A DNA stretch of 50,038 nt from an uncultured Alphaproteobacteria bacterium (GCA_944393745.1 CALYBD010000016.1:1-50038); one strand, 5' to 3'. Counted from the first letter of the stretch, positions 1 through 8,598 are shown. Notes: generated by a model not told the origin, from the letters alone. A program made the numbers and translations.

Positions 1-50
1 TGCGCCCAATAGGTCGAGCCGTAAATCTCTATACGGTGTTTGAACATCCG

Positions 51-80
51 CCCACCTTTTCAGGTGGGTTTTGTTTATTT
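51..80 (+). terminator. Intrinsic terminator of a gene upstream of the window
   Basis: A perfect 7-bp stem (CCCACCT at 51-57, AGGTGGG at 62-68) with loop TTTC is followed by a T-rich tail. It separates whatever lies left of the window from the barrel gene that starts at 103. Confidence 0.8.
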
Positions 81-102
81 AATGCAAAAGGAATGTTCGA
101 AC

Positions 103-705
103 ATGAAAAAACTTTTAATTTTAATCGCCATAACGGAACTGATTTGCGCGCCGGCAAAAGCGCAGGAACAAACCGCGTCCTCTTTTAATGAAATCAGTCC
201 GTTTGTCGGCCTTGAATTAACAAAAAACGACTTAAGCATGACAGACGGATTAGATCAGATCGCCAAAGATTCTTATTCTTCTTTTTCCGTTTCCGCCGGC
301 GCTAAATTCAAAACAAACCTGCCCGTTTCCTTATCTTTGTTTTACCAGAAATCCGGCGAAGAAGACAAAACGACAAACATTTCCGGCTATCCCTATAAAA
401 CAACGGGGGAATTTGACGCATTCGGCATTGACGCCGCGGTACATTTTCCCCTTGCCGATAAATTTGAATTGTTCGGCGGCGTCGGATTCGGCCGGTATGA
501 ATTCGACATGTCGGACAACATCGGATTTATGAACGGTACGGAAAAACACACCGGCATACGTTACGCGGCCGGATTGGAATATAAACTGACGCATCGGCTT
601 TCTTTTGATGCGTTCATGCGTTATGTCGATTTTGATTATGATTCCGCGGAAGACTTCGTCGAAGATTTGACCGAAATCGGTATCGGATTAAAAATATCCT
701 TTTAA
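103..705 (+). CDS. Outer-membrane beta-barrel protein
   Basis: A 200-residue exported protein. Residues 1 to about 20 (MKKLLILIAITELICAPAKA) form a signal peptide ending in AKA, and the mature part has alternating hydrophobic/polar strands, several GVG/GAG turns and a C-terminal aromatic residue (..GLKISF), as expected for a small 8-stranded OmpA/OmpW-like porin family barrel. I chose ATG 103 rather than an ATG 63 nt upstream because it is preceded by AAAGGA and begins a clean signal peptide; the longer form would bury it. It stands alone between two terminators, so it is probably its own transcript. Ligand or role cannot be told from sequence; surface structural or small-solute roles are possible. 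Confidence 0.8.
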   Translation: MKKLLILIAITELICAPAKAQEQTASSFNEISPFVGLELTKNDLSMTDGLDQIAKDSYSSFSVSAGAKFKTNLPVSLSLFYQKSGEEDKTTNISGYPYKTTGEFDAFGIDAAVHFPLADKFELFGGVGFGRYEFDMSDNIGFMNGTEKHTGIRYAAGLEYKLTHRLSFDAFMRYVDFDYDSAEDFVEDLTEIGIGLKISF

Positions 706-709
706 AAAC

Positions 710-736
710 AAAAGCCCGTTTAAACAACGGGCTTTT
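710..736. terminator. Bidirectional intrinsic terminator
   Basis: A perfect 11-bp stem (AAAAGCCCGTT / AACGGGCTTTT) with a 5-nt loop has A-runs and T-runs on both sides. It lies between the convergent barrel gene and the guanine deaminase gene and can serve both strands. Confidence 0.9.
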
Positions 737-741
737 CCTTT

Positions 742-2007
742 TTATTTCACCTGCCGGCCGTCGCTGTAAACGGCAATGATATTGTCTTTGTTCATCAGAT
801 ATAAAGCGCGTTCAAAACGTTCCCTGACCGACAGCTTTTTCGCCGACGGCGGCAAAGACGCGTCGTCAACGACAACCGCGTGCAGTTTGTCGCCTTTGGC
901 AAAACCGTCGCCTGCGCCAAAAAATTTTGCGCCGCCGGTCGTACCCAGATAAAACGCTTCGGCCACCGTTAAAAAGTCGTCGCCCCAATTTGTTTCAATC
1001 CGCTTGGCTTTGGACGCGCGGATCGCCGCCGTGACGACCTGATTCATCGCCAGCAAAGCGCCGCCGGCAATATCGGATCCCAGCGTTACGCGTACCCCTT
1101 CGTTGATCATCTTGCGCACCGGCGCCGTGCCGCTGATTAAATTGATGTTGGAATCCGGACAATGCGCCACCCATACGCCGTTGTCTTTCATGGCTTTGCG
1201 TTCGCGTTCGTCGGAATGGACGCAATGCGCCATAACGGTTTTGTCGTTAAACAGGCCGAATTTTTTATAACTTTCCCAATATTGCGAACAATCGGGGTGC
1301 AGCTCTTTAACCCAGGCGATCTCCGAAGTGTTTTCGGATAAATGCGACTGCACGGGCAGATTTTTTTCCTGCGCCAGCCGCCCCAGAAAAGCCATTAATG
1401 CGTCAGAACAGGTCGGCGTAAAACGCGGCGTTAAAATCGGTTTGATATGTTCAAACTTATCCGACGCTTCGTCCAGCCAGCGTTCCGTTTCGCGTATGGA
1501 TTCTTCGGTCGTTTCGGTCAATACGTCGCCGGAATTGCGGTCCATATTGACCTTGCCGACACAGCCGGTCATGCCGGCTTTTTCAAATTCTTCCATTAAA
1601 ATCATCGTTGATTCGCGGTGCAGCGAAGAAAAAGCGCACACCCGCGTCGTTCCGTTGGCAATCATTTCCCGCGCCAGCTTTTGATAAACGCCGCGGGCAT
1701 AGTCCGTATCTTTAAACGCGGATTCCGTCTTGAACGTATACGTGTTCAGCCAATCCAGCAAAGGCAGATCCATACCCATGCCCAGCATGGCATACTGCGG
1801 CGCGTGCATATGCATATCGGTAAACGACGGCATAACCAGTCGGTCGCCGTAATCGACGGACGCGGCGGATTGATAGGGTTCCGGAACTTCGGCGAATACG
1901 CCGTCGATTTTACCGTTGTTTAAAACGATGCAGCCGTTTTCCAAAACGTCCAGCCGGCCGAAAGACGGCGCGTGCACAATATGACCTTTAATAACCTGAA
2001 CACTCAT
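742..2007 (-). CDS. guaD: Guanine deaminase
   Basis: A 421-residue amidohydrolase-superfamily enzyme that deaminates guanine to xanthine and ammonia in purine salvage or catabolism, in the cytoplasm. The metal site is visible: H66-x-H68 (MHMHAP), H222 with E225 (SHLSE), H261 (MAHC) and D312 (LGSD), the pattern of guanine deaminases. Length agrees with the family (about 430-450). I chose ATG at 2007 because AAGGA lies about 8 nt upstream and the MSVQVIKGHIVHAP opening fits the family; an upstream in-frame ATG would add 26 Cys/Arg-rich residues without family likeness. It is the last of three minus-strand genes, but 160 nt separates it from the methyltransferase gene, so it may have its own promoter. 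Confidence 0.9.
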   Translation of the reverse strand: MSVQVIKGHIVHAPSFGRLDVLENGCIVLNNGKIDGVFAEVPEPYQSAASVDYGDRLVMPSFTDMHMHAPQYAMLGMGMDLPLLDWLNTYTFKTESAFKDTDYARGVYQKLAREMIANGTTRVCAFSSLHRESTMILMEEFEKAGMTGCVGKVNMDRNSGDVLTETTEESIRETERWLDEASDKFEHIKPILTPRFTPTCSDALMAFLGRLAQEKNLPVQSHLSENTSEIAWVKELHPDCSQYWESYKKFGLFNDKTVMAHCVHSDERERKAMKDNGVWVAHCPDSNINLISGTAPVRKMINEGVRVTLGSDIAGGALLAMNQVVTAAIRASKAKRIETNWGDDFLTVAEAFYLGTTGGAKFFGAGDGFAKGDKLHAVVVDDASLPPSAKKLSVRERFERALYLMNKDNIIAVYSDGRQVK

Positions 2008-2171
2008 TCGCTTTTTCCTTTTCAAGACATAAAAAAATGCCCGACCGCCGCCGCGGCAGCGCTTCGAACACTCATAGCAGAACACGGACTTTGTTCAGTA
2101 GAAACTTCCCCCACAACGCGGCGGAATTATATGAGCCGTTTTTGATTTTATAAGGGCGGATCGTTTAAATG

Positions 2172-2786
2172 TCAAGACAACGCTTTGACCGCAATACCAT
2201 CAACAAACGCGCAGGGGCCGAAATAATCTTCTTCGGTTTCCGTCACGGCGGCGGTTTCAAAAGCGGACAAAACGTCCCGCATATACTCCGGGCGGAAAAA
2301 ATGGCGCGTCAGATCGTCGGAAAAAATATCTTCGCCGATTTGTTCTCCGATACCGTAAAAGCGGTCTTTAACGGACTTGCACCGGATAAAAAACAATCCG
2401 CCCGGCCGCAAAGCCCGATATATTTTGCCGATGATCCGCCGCGTCTGCAAATCGCCGAAATAATGCAGGGACAAACACGCGAAAACAGCGTCATATTTCT
2501 CAACGCCCAAATCCGCGACGGCGATATCCGCGCACACCGTCGTGATTTTCGGGTGGCGCAGACGATCAACCGTTTCCAGCGCTTCGTCCGAAATATCCGT
2601 TGCCGTGACATTCAGCCCGTTCGCGGCAAAAAACAAACTGTTGCGCCCTTTGCCGCACCCCAGATCCAAAACGTCGTGCAGATCTTTTATTTTGATCAGC
2701 TTCAAAGCCTTTTGCGCGAACGGCGAAGGTGTAAAATCCTCTTGCCATTCGGCCCAATTCGCGTTCCAAAACTGCTTATCTTGCAT
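2172..2786 (-). CDS. Class I SAM-dependent methyltransferase
   Basis: A 204-residue cytoplasmic methyltransferase. The SAM-binding motif I is clear at residues 39-49 (VLDLGCGKGRN), followed by an acidic end of strand beta2 (TATDIS), the motif with CADIAVADL, and a post-motif LRPGGLFF, in the order of a Rossmann-like class I fold. The overall shape recalls the TehB/UbiE-like small methyltransferases, but nothing here fixes the substrate. Its start overlaps the 3' end of the EamA transporter gene by 11 nt, so the two are translationally coupled; the transporter may export or import a compound related to the methylated product, which is inference only. Confidence 0.85.
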   Translation of the reverse strand: MQDKQFWNANWAEWQEDFTPSPFAQKALKLIKIKDLHDVLDLGCGKGRNSLFFAANGLNVTATDISDEALETVDRLRHPKITTVCADIAVADLGVEKYDAVFACLSLHYFGDLQTRRIIGKIYRALRPGGLFFIRCKSVKDRFYGIGEQIGEDIFSDDLTRHFFRPEYMRDVLSAFETAAVTETEEDYFGPCAFVDGIAVKALS

Positions 2787-3696
2787 GTTTTTTCCTTTTT
2801 ATTATGGCGGTAATTTCCGGTTCAATCAGTACCGCCCCGCAAATAATCAAAGCGCCGACCGTCTGCGAAAACGTAATACCTTCGCCCAGCCAGACAAAAG
2901 CGATCAGAGCCGTGCAGAACGGCGTAAAGTATTCGGACAGACTCAGCAGCGCCAAAGAAATATAGTTTTGCGCCGCGTTCCAGGCATAAAAAGCCACCGC
3001 CGCCGGAAAAGCCGCGAAGTACCCGACCAAAGCCCAAGCATACGGCGATTTCGGCCAGATCATCGCTTCATAATCCGCGATGTCGATCACCAGCAGCCAT
3101 AACGCCCCGAACAGCATCGTCCACGCCGTGAATTTATACGCTCCGACCCGCATGATCACGGGACGACCCAAAACGGAATACAACGACCAACACAAAGACG
3201 AACACAGAATCAAAAAATCCCCGAACTGATAGGATTCCAAAAAGAACCCGTCAAACGTCAGAACTTTTAAAACCATCAGACACCCGCCGAACCCGAACAG
3301 CAGCCCGGCGGCCTGCCACGCGGAAAATCGCCGCGTCAGGCACAGGTTTAAAATAAAAATCAACAACGGCGATAAAGCTTCGATCATCGACGAATTAACC
3401 GATGAAATCGTCTTTTGCGCCGTAAATAAAAAGATCGCCATCAGCGCCGTTCCCAACAGCCCCAGCAAAGCCAGACAAATACCGTCCTTAACCGAAAAAC
3501 GAAACAGCCCGCGCAGCTTTAAAAACGGCCCGAACGCCAACATCAGCACACCGCCCAGACCGAAACGCAACATACCCAGCGTAACCGGATCAATCATATG
3601 ATTTGAAATCAGCGTCCGCCCGACCGGAAAAGAACTGGCCCATAAAACCATACTCAACCCTGCCCAAAAAACGCCTTTAAATTTATCGTCTTTCAT
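2776..3696 (-). CDS. EamA-family (DMT) inner-membrane transporter
   Basis: A 306-residue protein with about ten hydrophobic segments in two internally related halves, typical of drug/metabolite transporters of the EamA (RhaT-like) family. The N-half begins with a conserved stretch GVFWAGLSMVLWASSFPVGR, and the second half repeats the pattern with LCSSLCWSLYSVLGRP. Substrate unknown. ATG 3696 has a weak GAAAGA about 8 nt upstream; ATG 3711 is an alternative 5 codons longer. The longest frame reaches 3840 but would run across the divergent thioesterase start at 3769. First gene of a two-gene minus-strand unit with the methyltransferase. Confidence 0.85.
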   Translation of the reverse strand: MKDDKFKGVFWAGLSMVLWASSFPVGRTLISNHMIDPVTLGMLRFGLGGVLMLAFGPFLKLRGLFRFSVKDGICLALLGLLGTALMAIFLFTAQKTISSVNSSMIEALSPLLIFILNLCLTRRFSAWQAAGLLFGFGGCLMVLKVLTFDGFFLESYQFGDFLILCSSLCWSLYSVLGRPVIMRVGAYKFTAWTMLFGALWLLVIDIADYEAMIWPKSPYAWALVGYFAAFPAAVAFYAWNAAQNYISLALLSLSEYFTPFCTALIAFVWLGEGITFSQTVGALIICGAVLIEPEITAIIKRKKHAR

Positions 3697-3768
3697 TATA
3701 AATTCTTTCATCAGCCAAAACGCGGCGCAGTATAACGCCGGACACAGGAAAAAACAAACGGAGAAAAC

Positions 3769-4500
3769 ATGGAAACGCTTGCTTTGCCACATACCGTCAA
3801 AATTTACGAATGCGACCGCAAAAAACAACTGCGCCTGCACTGTTTATTCAACCTGTTTCAAGACGCCGCGGACATGCACGCGGACGTGCTGGGCGTCGGA
3901 TACGAATACTGCCTGTCCCGCGGGATCGGCTGGGTCGGCGCGAATTATCATTTAAAGATCAACCGCCTGCCGTTATGGCAGGAAAAAATCGTTTTAACGA
4001 CATGGGCGTCAGGGAAAACGGTCGTCAGCGGTATCCGCGATTTCAAAGCGGAAACCGAAAACGGCGAACTTTTGTTTTTCGCGTCCAGCCAATGGGCCTT
4101 GATCAGCCTAGGAACACTGCGCCCCGTGGCCGTGTCCAAAAATCTGCCTGATTATATTTTACATAACGAACGCATGATCGATACGACATTTCCGGCCATT
4201 CCGCTGCCCGAAAATGAAGATTCCGCCGTTTCTTTCGGCGTACGTTATGATGACATAGACATCAACGATCATGTAAACAATGCCGTTTATCCTTTATGGG
4301 CGGCGGAAAGCGTTTCCCATGACTTCAGAAAAACACATGAAATTGCCGAAATGGAAATTGCCTTTAAAAAACCGGCCGTGTTTGACGATGATATTACGGT
4401 GTTTACGCAGACGGACCGCTTAACGACAACGCACAGAATAGCCTCTCCGGACAAGAGCAAAGACTTTTCACGCGTGCGGATTCACTGGAAAAAAGAATAA
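3769..4500 (+). CDS. Acyl-ACP thioesterase (FatA/FatB type)
   Basis: A 243-residue double hot-dog protein of the acyl-ACP thioesterase family (Pfam PF01643), which hydrolyses acyl-ACP to release free fatty acids and so ends elongation. The first hot-dog covers about residues 5-135 with the family's DAADMHA..G helix region; the second, about 155-240, carries the catalytic-type segment D-x-N-x-H-x-N (DIDINDHVNNAVY) followed by WAAE, matching the Asp/Asn/His/Glu active site of plant FatA/B and bacterial members. Start ATG follows GGAG. It is divergent from the transporter gene. Known in plants and many Firmicutes/Bacteroidetes; less usual in Alphaproteobacteria. Confidence 0.88.
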   Translation: METLALPHTVKIYECDRKKQLRLHCLFNLFQDAADMHADVLGVGYEYCLSRGIGWVGANYHLKINRLPLWQEKIVLTTWASGKTVVSGIRDFKAETENGELLFFASSQWALISLGTLRPVAVSKNLPDYILHNERMIDTTFPAIPLPENEDSAVSFGVRYDDIDINDHVNNAVYPLWAAESVSHDFRKTHEIAEMEIAFKKPAVFDDDITVFTQTDRLTTTHRIASPDKSKDFSRVRIHWKKE

Positions 4501-4518
4501 TTAAAAAAAATAAAACGA

Positions 4519-4535
4519 CTTAAGCGTTCCTTAAG
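4519..4535 (+). promoter_or_regulatory. Candidate QseB/PmrA-type response-regulator box
   Basis: CTTAAG-CGTTC-CTTAAG: two identical hexamers spaced by 5 nt, so repeats are 11 bp apart, exactly the layout of PmrA/QseB (OmpR-family) binding sites. It lies 60 nt before the first gene of a ygiW-qseB-qseC-like operon, where autoregulation by the response regulator is expected from E. coli. Confidence 0.65.
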
Positions 4536-4595
4536 TTCGCAATGTTGAACTGAAATCATCACGAAGACAACAACAACTGACTTAGGAGAAACAAA

Positions 4596-4964
4596 ATGAA
4601 TAAATTAGTACTTACGACATCTTTGGCTTTGGTTTTCGGTTTATCCGGCAACGCTTTGGCTCAGCAGCAGCCGGCGCGCGGCGGATTTCAAGGGCCCGGC
4701 CTGCCGGTCATGACGGTTGCGGACGCTTTAAAGGTTTCTGACGATACGCCCGTCAAGCTGGCCGGAAAAATCGAAAAAAGCTTAGGTGATGAAAAATACC
4801 TGTTCAAAGACGCAACCGGAACAATCACGATCGAAATCGATGACGATGATTGGAGAGGCGTGACCGCCACCCCCGAAAGCGAATTGATTATCGAAGGCGA
4901 AGTTGATAAAGATATGTTCCGTGATGCCGAAATTGACGTCAACACGGTCACTTTGAAAAAATAA
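4596..4964 (+). CDS. ygiW: YgiW/YdeI-family periplasmic OB-fold (BOF) protein
   Basis: A 122-residue exported protein of the bacterial OB-fold family (PF04076). Residues 1-22 form a signal peptide ending ALA-QQ. The BOF core is at about 38-120 with the hallmark pattern V-x-L-x-G-x-I (VKLAGKIEKSL), KYLFKDATGTITIEID and WRG. In enteric bacteria ygiW precedes qseBC and is linked to stress and quorum-type signalling; here too it sits 1 nt before a response regulator gene, so it forms a three-gene operon with a sensor kinase. AGGAG lies 7-8 nt before the ATG. Its exact biochemical role is not settled in any organism. Confidence 0.85.
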   Translation: MNKLVLTTSLALVFGLSGNALAQQQPARGGFQGPGLPVMTVADALKVSDDTPVKLAGKIEKSLGDEKYLFKDATGTITIEIDDDDWRGVTATPESELIIEGEVDKDMFRDAEIDVNTVTLKK

Positions 4965-4965
4965 A

Positions 4966-5622
4966 ATGCGAATATTATTGATCGAGGACGACAGCCTGAT
5001 CGGCGACGGCATCAAAAACGGTCTGGAAAAACTGGGCTTTAGCGTTGACTGGTTTTCCGACGGCGATGACGGACATGAAGCGTTGCTTCAGGCCGACTAT
5101 GATGCAGTCGTCCTTGATCTGGGTCTGCCGGGCCGCGACGGCCTGTCGATTTTGACGAACTGGCGCGCCCGCGGGTGTAAAGTTCCTGTTTTGATTTTAA
5201 CCGCCCGCGGCGATGTGGACGAACGGATTGCCGGTTTAAACAGCGGCGCGGACGATTATCTGGGCAAACCGTTTGCTTTAAAAGAAGTCCAAGCGCGCTT
5301 AAATGCACTGATTCGCCGCAGCAGCGGGCTCAGCACTCCTGAAATCAAGTACCGGGAAATTACCTTTAACCCGCAAAACCGCAAAACTTTTTTCAACGGC
5401 AAGGAAGTGACACTGTCCCCCAAAGAAACGGCACTTTTGGAACTTTTACTGCTTAACCGCAACAAAGTGTTGTCCAAAGAATCCATTGAAAGCAAAATTT
5501 ATTCCTGGGACGATGATGTTTCCAGCAATGCCGTGGAAGTCCACATTCACCATTTACGTAAAAAACTGGGCAAAGATATCGTCAAAACCATCAATAAAAT
5601 CGGCTATATCATGGAGGATTAA
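4966..5622 (+). CDS. qseB: OmpR/PhoB-family response regulator, QseB-like
   Basis: A 218-residue DNA-binding response regulator. The receiver domain (1 to about 115) shows the acidic pocket E7-D8-D9, the phospho-acceptor D51 (VVLDLGLPG), T79 (ILTAR) and K101 (GKPF). The C-terminal winged helix (about 125-218) has the OmpR pattern LSPKETALLELLLLN and VEVHIHHLRKKLG. QseB, PmrA and BasR share this layout, and the ygiW-RR-HK order favours QseB. It lies 1 nt after the ygiW stop and 4 nt before the kinase, so it is co-transcribed. The CTTAAG repeat at 4519-4535 is its likely operator (inference). Confidence 0.9.
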   Translation: MRILLIEDDSLIGDGIKNGLEKLGFSVDWFSDGDDGHEALLQADYDAVVLDLGLPGRDGLSILTNWRARGCKVPVLILTARGDVDERIAGLNSGADDYLGKPFALKEVQARLNALIRRSSGLSTPEIKYREITFNPQNRKTFFNGKEVTLSPKETALLELLLLNRNKVLSKESIESKIYSWDDDVSSNAVEVHIHHLRKKLGKDIVKTINKIGYIMED

Positions 5623-5626
5623 CCCC

Positions 5627-6979
5627 ATGCAAAAACTCAATCTGCGTTTCAGGCTGATTATTTTTTTCGGGTTGATTTCCCTGACTGTTTTTACGGTAGC
5701 GGGGCTTTTATCCTGGCAGGAATGCCGCGAAAAAGTGGATGAATTTTTTGATACGTATCAGCTGGCTTTGGCGCGCCAGCTGTCGACGGCGGACTGGACG
5801 CATGTCGTACCGGAAAGCCAGGAAATTACCGATCAACTGATCGAGGACGTTTCCAATGCGGAAAGCGAAGAAGATTCCATCGGTTTTGCTATTTTCAGCA
5901 ATGCCGGAGAACGCATTTTTCATGACGGAGAAAAAGGCAAAGATTTTCCGCCGTTCGGCAGAACGGGCAGTTTCGGGACGGAACGGATTGACGATGACGA
6001 CTGGCGTGTTATCAGACTGATGAGCACGGATCGGCAATACATTGTTGCCGTTGGTCAGGAATTGGATTTTCGCACCGAAATTGTCGAAGATATGTTCGAA
6101 GAGTTCATGACTCCCTGGGGAATCGGATTATTTGTCCTGCTGGCGGCAATCATTGTCATGCTGACAAAAGAATTTGCGTCGCTCAATCGCCTTGCGGCAC
6201 AGCTGAAGACCCGCTCTGCCGATGATTTATCCCCGATTGACGAAACAAACATTCCGGCCGAGGTCACGCCTTTAACCGGAGAAGTCAATCAGCTGTTCGC
6301 CAGAATAGAGGAAATGCTGAAAAGAGAACGCGATTTTATTGCCGATGCCGCCCATGAACTGCGCAGTCCGTTAACGGCTTTAAAAGTTCAGCTGGAAGTC
6401 GCACAAATGTCCGCAAATGACCCGCAGACGATTCGGGAATCGCTTCAAAAACTGGAACACGGCATTGACCGGTCAACCCGCCTGGTTGAACAGCTGTTGG
6501 CTTTTTCGCGGATCGAAAGCAATCTGACACCGGATTTGCACGATGAAGAATCTTTGGACTGGACACAAATCGTTGCCCGAATCAAGGACGAATACGCTCC
6601 GGGCGCCGCCGCAAAACAAATTACATTCATTGAACGTCTTTCCGGCCCGCCGCCTTTTCAAAAGGGCAATCCGGTTTGGGCGGATTTGATGCTGCGCAAT
6701 CTGGTGGATAATGCCGTTAAATACAGCCCTTGCGGCGCTGTGATTACAATAACGATTGAAGATGAAAAAATCAGCGTATGCAACTCTGATGTTTCCGTTT
6801 CCCCCGAACAACTGACACACCTGGGACAACGGTTTTATCGACCGGCCGGCCAAAAAATCGAAGGCAGCGGTCTGGGGTTGTCAATCATTGCCAAAATCGC
6901 TTCGATTTATCACTGCCGGGCAGACTGCACCAATACCTCGGACGGTTTTTGCGTAACAATTCTGCCGCAAACGAATTAA
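5627..6979 (+). CDS. qseC: Sensor histidine kinase, QseC-like
   Basis: A 450-residue inner-membrane kinase. TM1 is at about residues 9-28 and TM2 at about 163-181, flanking a periplasmic sensor region of about 130 residues rich in acidic patches. After a HAMP-like linker comes the H-box with phospho-acceptor H243 (DAAHELRSPLTALK), N-box N358/N362 (LRNLVDNAVKYSP) and G-box at 413-419 (GSGLGLSI). ATG 5627 was chosen because GGAGG lies about 10 nt upstream; the longer frame would overlap the regulator gene. It pairs with the regulator next to it. The stimulus is unknown; E. coli QseC responds to autoinducer-3/adrenergic signals, which cannot be assumed here. Confidence 0.9.
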   Translation: MQKLNLRFRLIIFFGLISLTVFTVAGLLSWQECREKVDEFFDTYQLALARQLSTADWTHVVPESQEITDQLIEDVSNAESEEDSIGFAIFSNAGERIFHDGEKGKDFPPFGRTGSFGTERIDDDDWRVIRLMSTDRQYIVAVGQELDFRTEIVEDMFEEFMTPWGIGLFVLLAAIIVMLTKEFASLNRLAAQLKTRSADDLSPIDETNIPAEVTPLTGEVNQLFARIEEMLKRERDFIADAAHELRSPLTALKVQLEVAQMSANDPQTIRESLQKLEHGIDRSTRLVEQLLAFSRIESNLTPDLHDEESLDWTQIVARIKDEYAPGAAAKQITFIERLSGPPPFQKGNPVWADLMLRNLVDNAVKYSPCGAVITITIEDEKISVCNSDVSVSPEQLTHLGQRFYRPAGQKIEGSGLGLSIIAKIASIYHCRADCTNTSDGFCVTILPQTN

Positions 6980-7065
6980 AGGCTTTTTTTATTTCCTTCC
7001 GTAAAATACCTCTTCTTTAAAATTTTTCCGGAAGATTTCTTTAAATTTCTCCGCCGAGAAAAACA

Positions 7066-7098
7066 AAAAGCTCCGGGTGAGCTTTTCTTTTGTTTTTT
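7066..7098 (+). terminator. Intrinsic terminator after the ygiW-qseBC operon
   Basis: An 8-bp stem (AAAAGCTC / GAGCTTTT) with loop CGGGT is followed by a T-rich tract. It lies 87 nt after the kinase stop and before the next gene. Confidence 0.85.
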
Positions 7099-7144
7099 TT
7101 CGGTTTTTCTGTATAATAAAATCCGTTTAAAAAAGGAGGTAAAA

Positions 7145-7534
7145 ATGCCCGAACTGCCGATAATTATGATTAATGATTTTCTGGATACGGATATCCGCGG
7201 CATTTTTACAACACAATATGTCGAACCTCAGGAAATGTTATTGCTGCATAACTTATCCGGATTAAAGGTAAAAATTGTCAAAGAACCGCCGACGATTGCC
7301 ACGTATTTGTTTTCTTTGACAAACGGTTGGCTGGAAATTCAGCGTGAACCGGTCAGCGGCGCCGTTACTTTTTTTCCGATGATGCTGCCTAAAGCAGACG
7401 AAGCCGTTGAGGCCGCCAAAAGAGAAGCCTCGATTGAAGAATACAGAAAGTATAACGGCCTGCGGTATTTAAAAAATCTGGCCATCTTGCTGGGGGAAAG
7501 TCCCGAAAGCCTGGACAGTATCGGACTGGAATAA
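7145..7534 (+). CDS. Hypothetical protein, small, cytoplasmic
   Basis: A 129-residue protein that I do not recognise. It has no signal peptide or membrane segment. The N-half has a mixed beta pattern (IIMINDFLDTDIRGIF, KVKIVKEPP) and the C-half (about 80-125) looks alpha-helical and charged. The gene is real by its very strong Shine-Dalgarno (AAAAAAGGAGG, 4-5 nt before ATG) and codon use like its neighbours. It has its own transcription unit after a terminator and is convergent with the deacetylase gene, whose stop lies 1 nt away. The many short hydrophobic stretches with acidic ends might indicate a small adaptor or phage-like fold, but no function is proposed. Confidence 0.7.
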   Translation: MPELPIIMINDFLDTDIRGIFTTQYVEPQEMLLLHNLSGLKVKIVKEPPTIATYLFSLTNGWLEIQREPVSGAVTFFPMMLPKADEAVEAAKREASIEEYRKYNGLRYLKNLAILLGESPESLDSIGLE

Positions 7535-7535
7535 C

Positions 7536-8543
7536 TTATTCCCCTTCATCATGCTGATTCAAAGCCCGGATATTTTCGGCGTTTTTTTCGTCTTGCAGAT
7601 AAACGGCAATCATGCTGATCGGTACAAAAACAAATCCTTTTTGTTTTGCCTGCGGAATCCAACGCTTTAACGCCTGCACCGTTTCTTTGTGCGGATGACC
7701 GATCCCGACGGCGAAACGGTGTTTGCGGGCGTGCCTTTCCAGCAAAGCCAGCTGTTTCATAATTTCCCGTTCATCTTGTGCGTTGTCCAAAAAAACGTTC
7801 CGTACCGCATACGGGATATTTTGTTCATCGGCAATTCTGCCGGCAACACTGCGGCTTGACGTCAAAGAATCCAAAAACAGCAACCCTCTTTTTTTGACTT
7901 CTTCCATGACAGGACGCATGACTTGTTCGTTTGCCGTAAAACGGCTGCCCATATGATTGTTGATGCCGACATAACCGGAAAAAGCCTCTAACATCAAATC
8001 CAGCCTGTCTGTTATTTCCTGCGCAGACATTTGCGTTTTCAAAGCCCCCGGCCCCGGATCAAATCCGGCATTAATCGGTTCCATCGGCGTATGAACCAAC
8101 AACTCGTGCCCGGCAGCTTCGGCCTGACGTGTTTGATCCGGCAGATCATCTGCATAATATAAAAAGGACGCTGTTAAAGGCCCCGGCAGCTCCAGAACTT
8201 CCTGCGTCATTTTACGATTGATTCCCAAATCATCAATGACGATCGCGATCATGGGCGATTCTTCGGCAACATCGGGAATTGCTACGGCATTTTCCAACCA
8301 CGGCGGCAAAGGAATATTTTCGCCTTCGCTTTCTTCTTTAAAAAATAATCCGGCAAGATCAAAAGTATTTTCCCGCTTTTCCCGTAACAGTTCTGGATTT
8401 TCGCCCCAGCTTCCCTTTAAAACGGCTCTGGGACGTTCGGAATCGGGATTTCCCCACAGCGAATCGGCAAAAGCCGAAAACCCGCAACAAACCGAAAAAA
8501 AACAAATCAAACTGAAAAATCGTATGAAAAACAAGATATTCAA
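7536..8543 (-). CDS. Divergent polysaccharide deacetylase (DUF610/YibQ family)
   Basis: A 335-residue exported protein of the divergent polysaccharide deacetylase family (PF04748). The catalytic-type motifs are MIAIVIDDLGI, HTPMEP, NNHMGSRF and VGIGHPH, in family order. The family is linked to the cell envelope and often to septal peptidoglycan factors; the substrate is not firmly known. Start: no ATG exists at the 5' end. I chose TTG 8543, preceded by CGGAG and opening a good signal peptide (NILFFIRFFSLICFF..AFA). The alternative TTG 8612 would lie directly against the LexA box and has no ribosome site. Confidence 0.8.
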   Translation of the reverse strand: MNILFFIRFFSLICFFSVCCGFSAFADSLWGNPDSERPRAVLKGSWGENPELLREKRENTFDLAGLFFKEESEGENIPLPPWLENAVAIPDVAEESPMIAIVIDDLGINRKMTQEVLELPGPLTASFLYYADDLPDQTRQAEAAGHELLVHTPMEPINAGFDPGPGALKTQMSAQEITDRLDLMLEAFSGYVGINNHMGSRFTANEQVMRPVMEEVKKRGLLFLDSLTSSRSVAGRIADEQNIPYAVRNVFLDNAQDEREIMKQLALLERHARKHRFAVGIGHPHKETVQALKRWIPQAKQKGFVFVPISMIAVYLQDEKNAENIRALNQHDEGE

Positions 8544-8598
8544 AGACTCCGAACAACTCCGATTTTTTTCACTATAAAAGAAAAGATTAAAAATTTTC

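Noticed and set aside
2008-2171. Purine riboswitch before guanine deaminase
   Set aside because: The conserved purine aptamer loops are absent; there is a TATAAT-like hexamer but no convincing -35.
2169-3102. Long plus-strand frames opposite the methyltransferase and transporter
   Set aside because: Arg/Gln-rich shadow frames without family motifs; the minus-strand frames carry clear domains.
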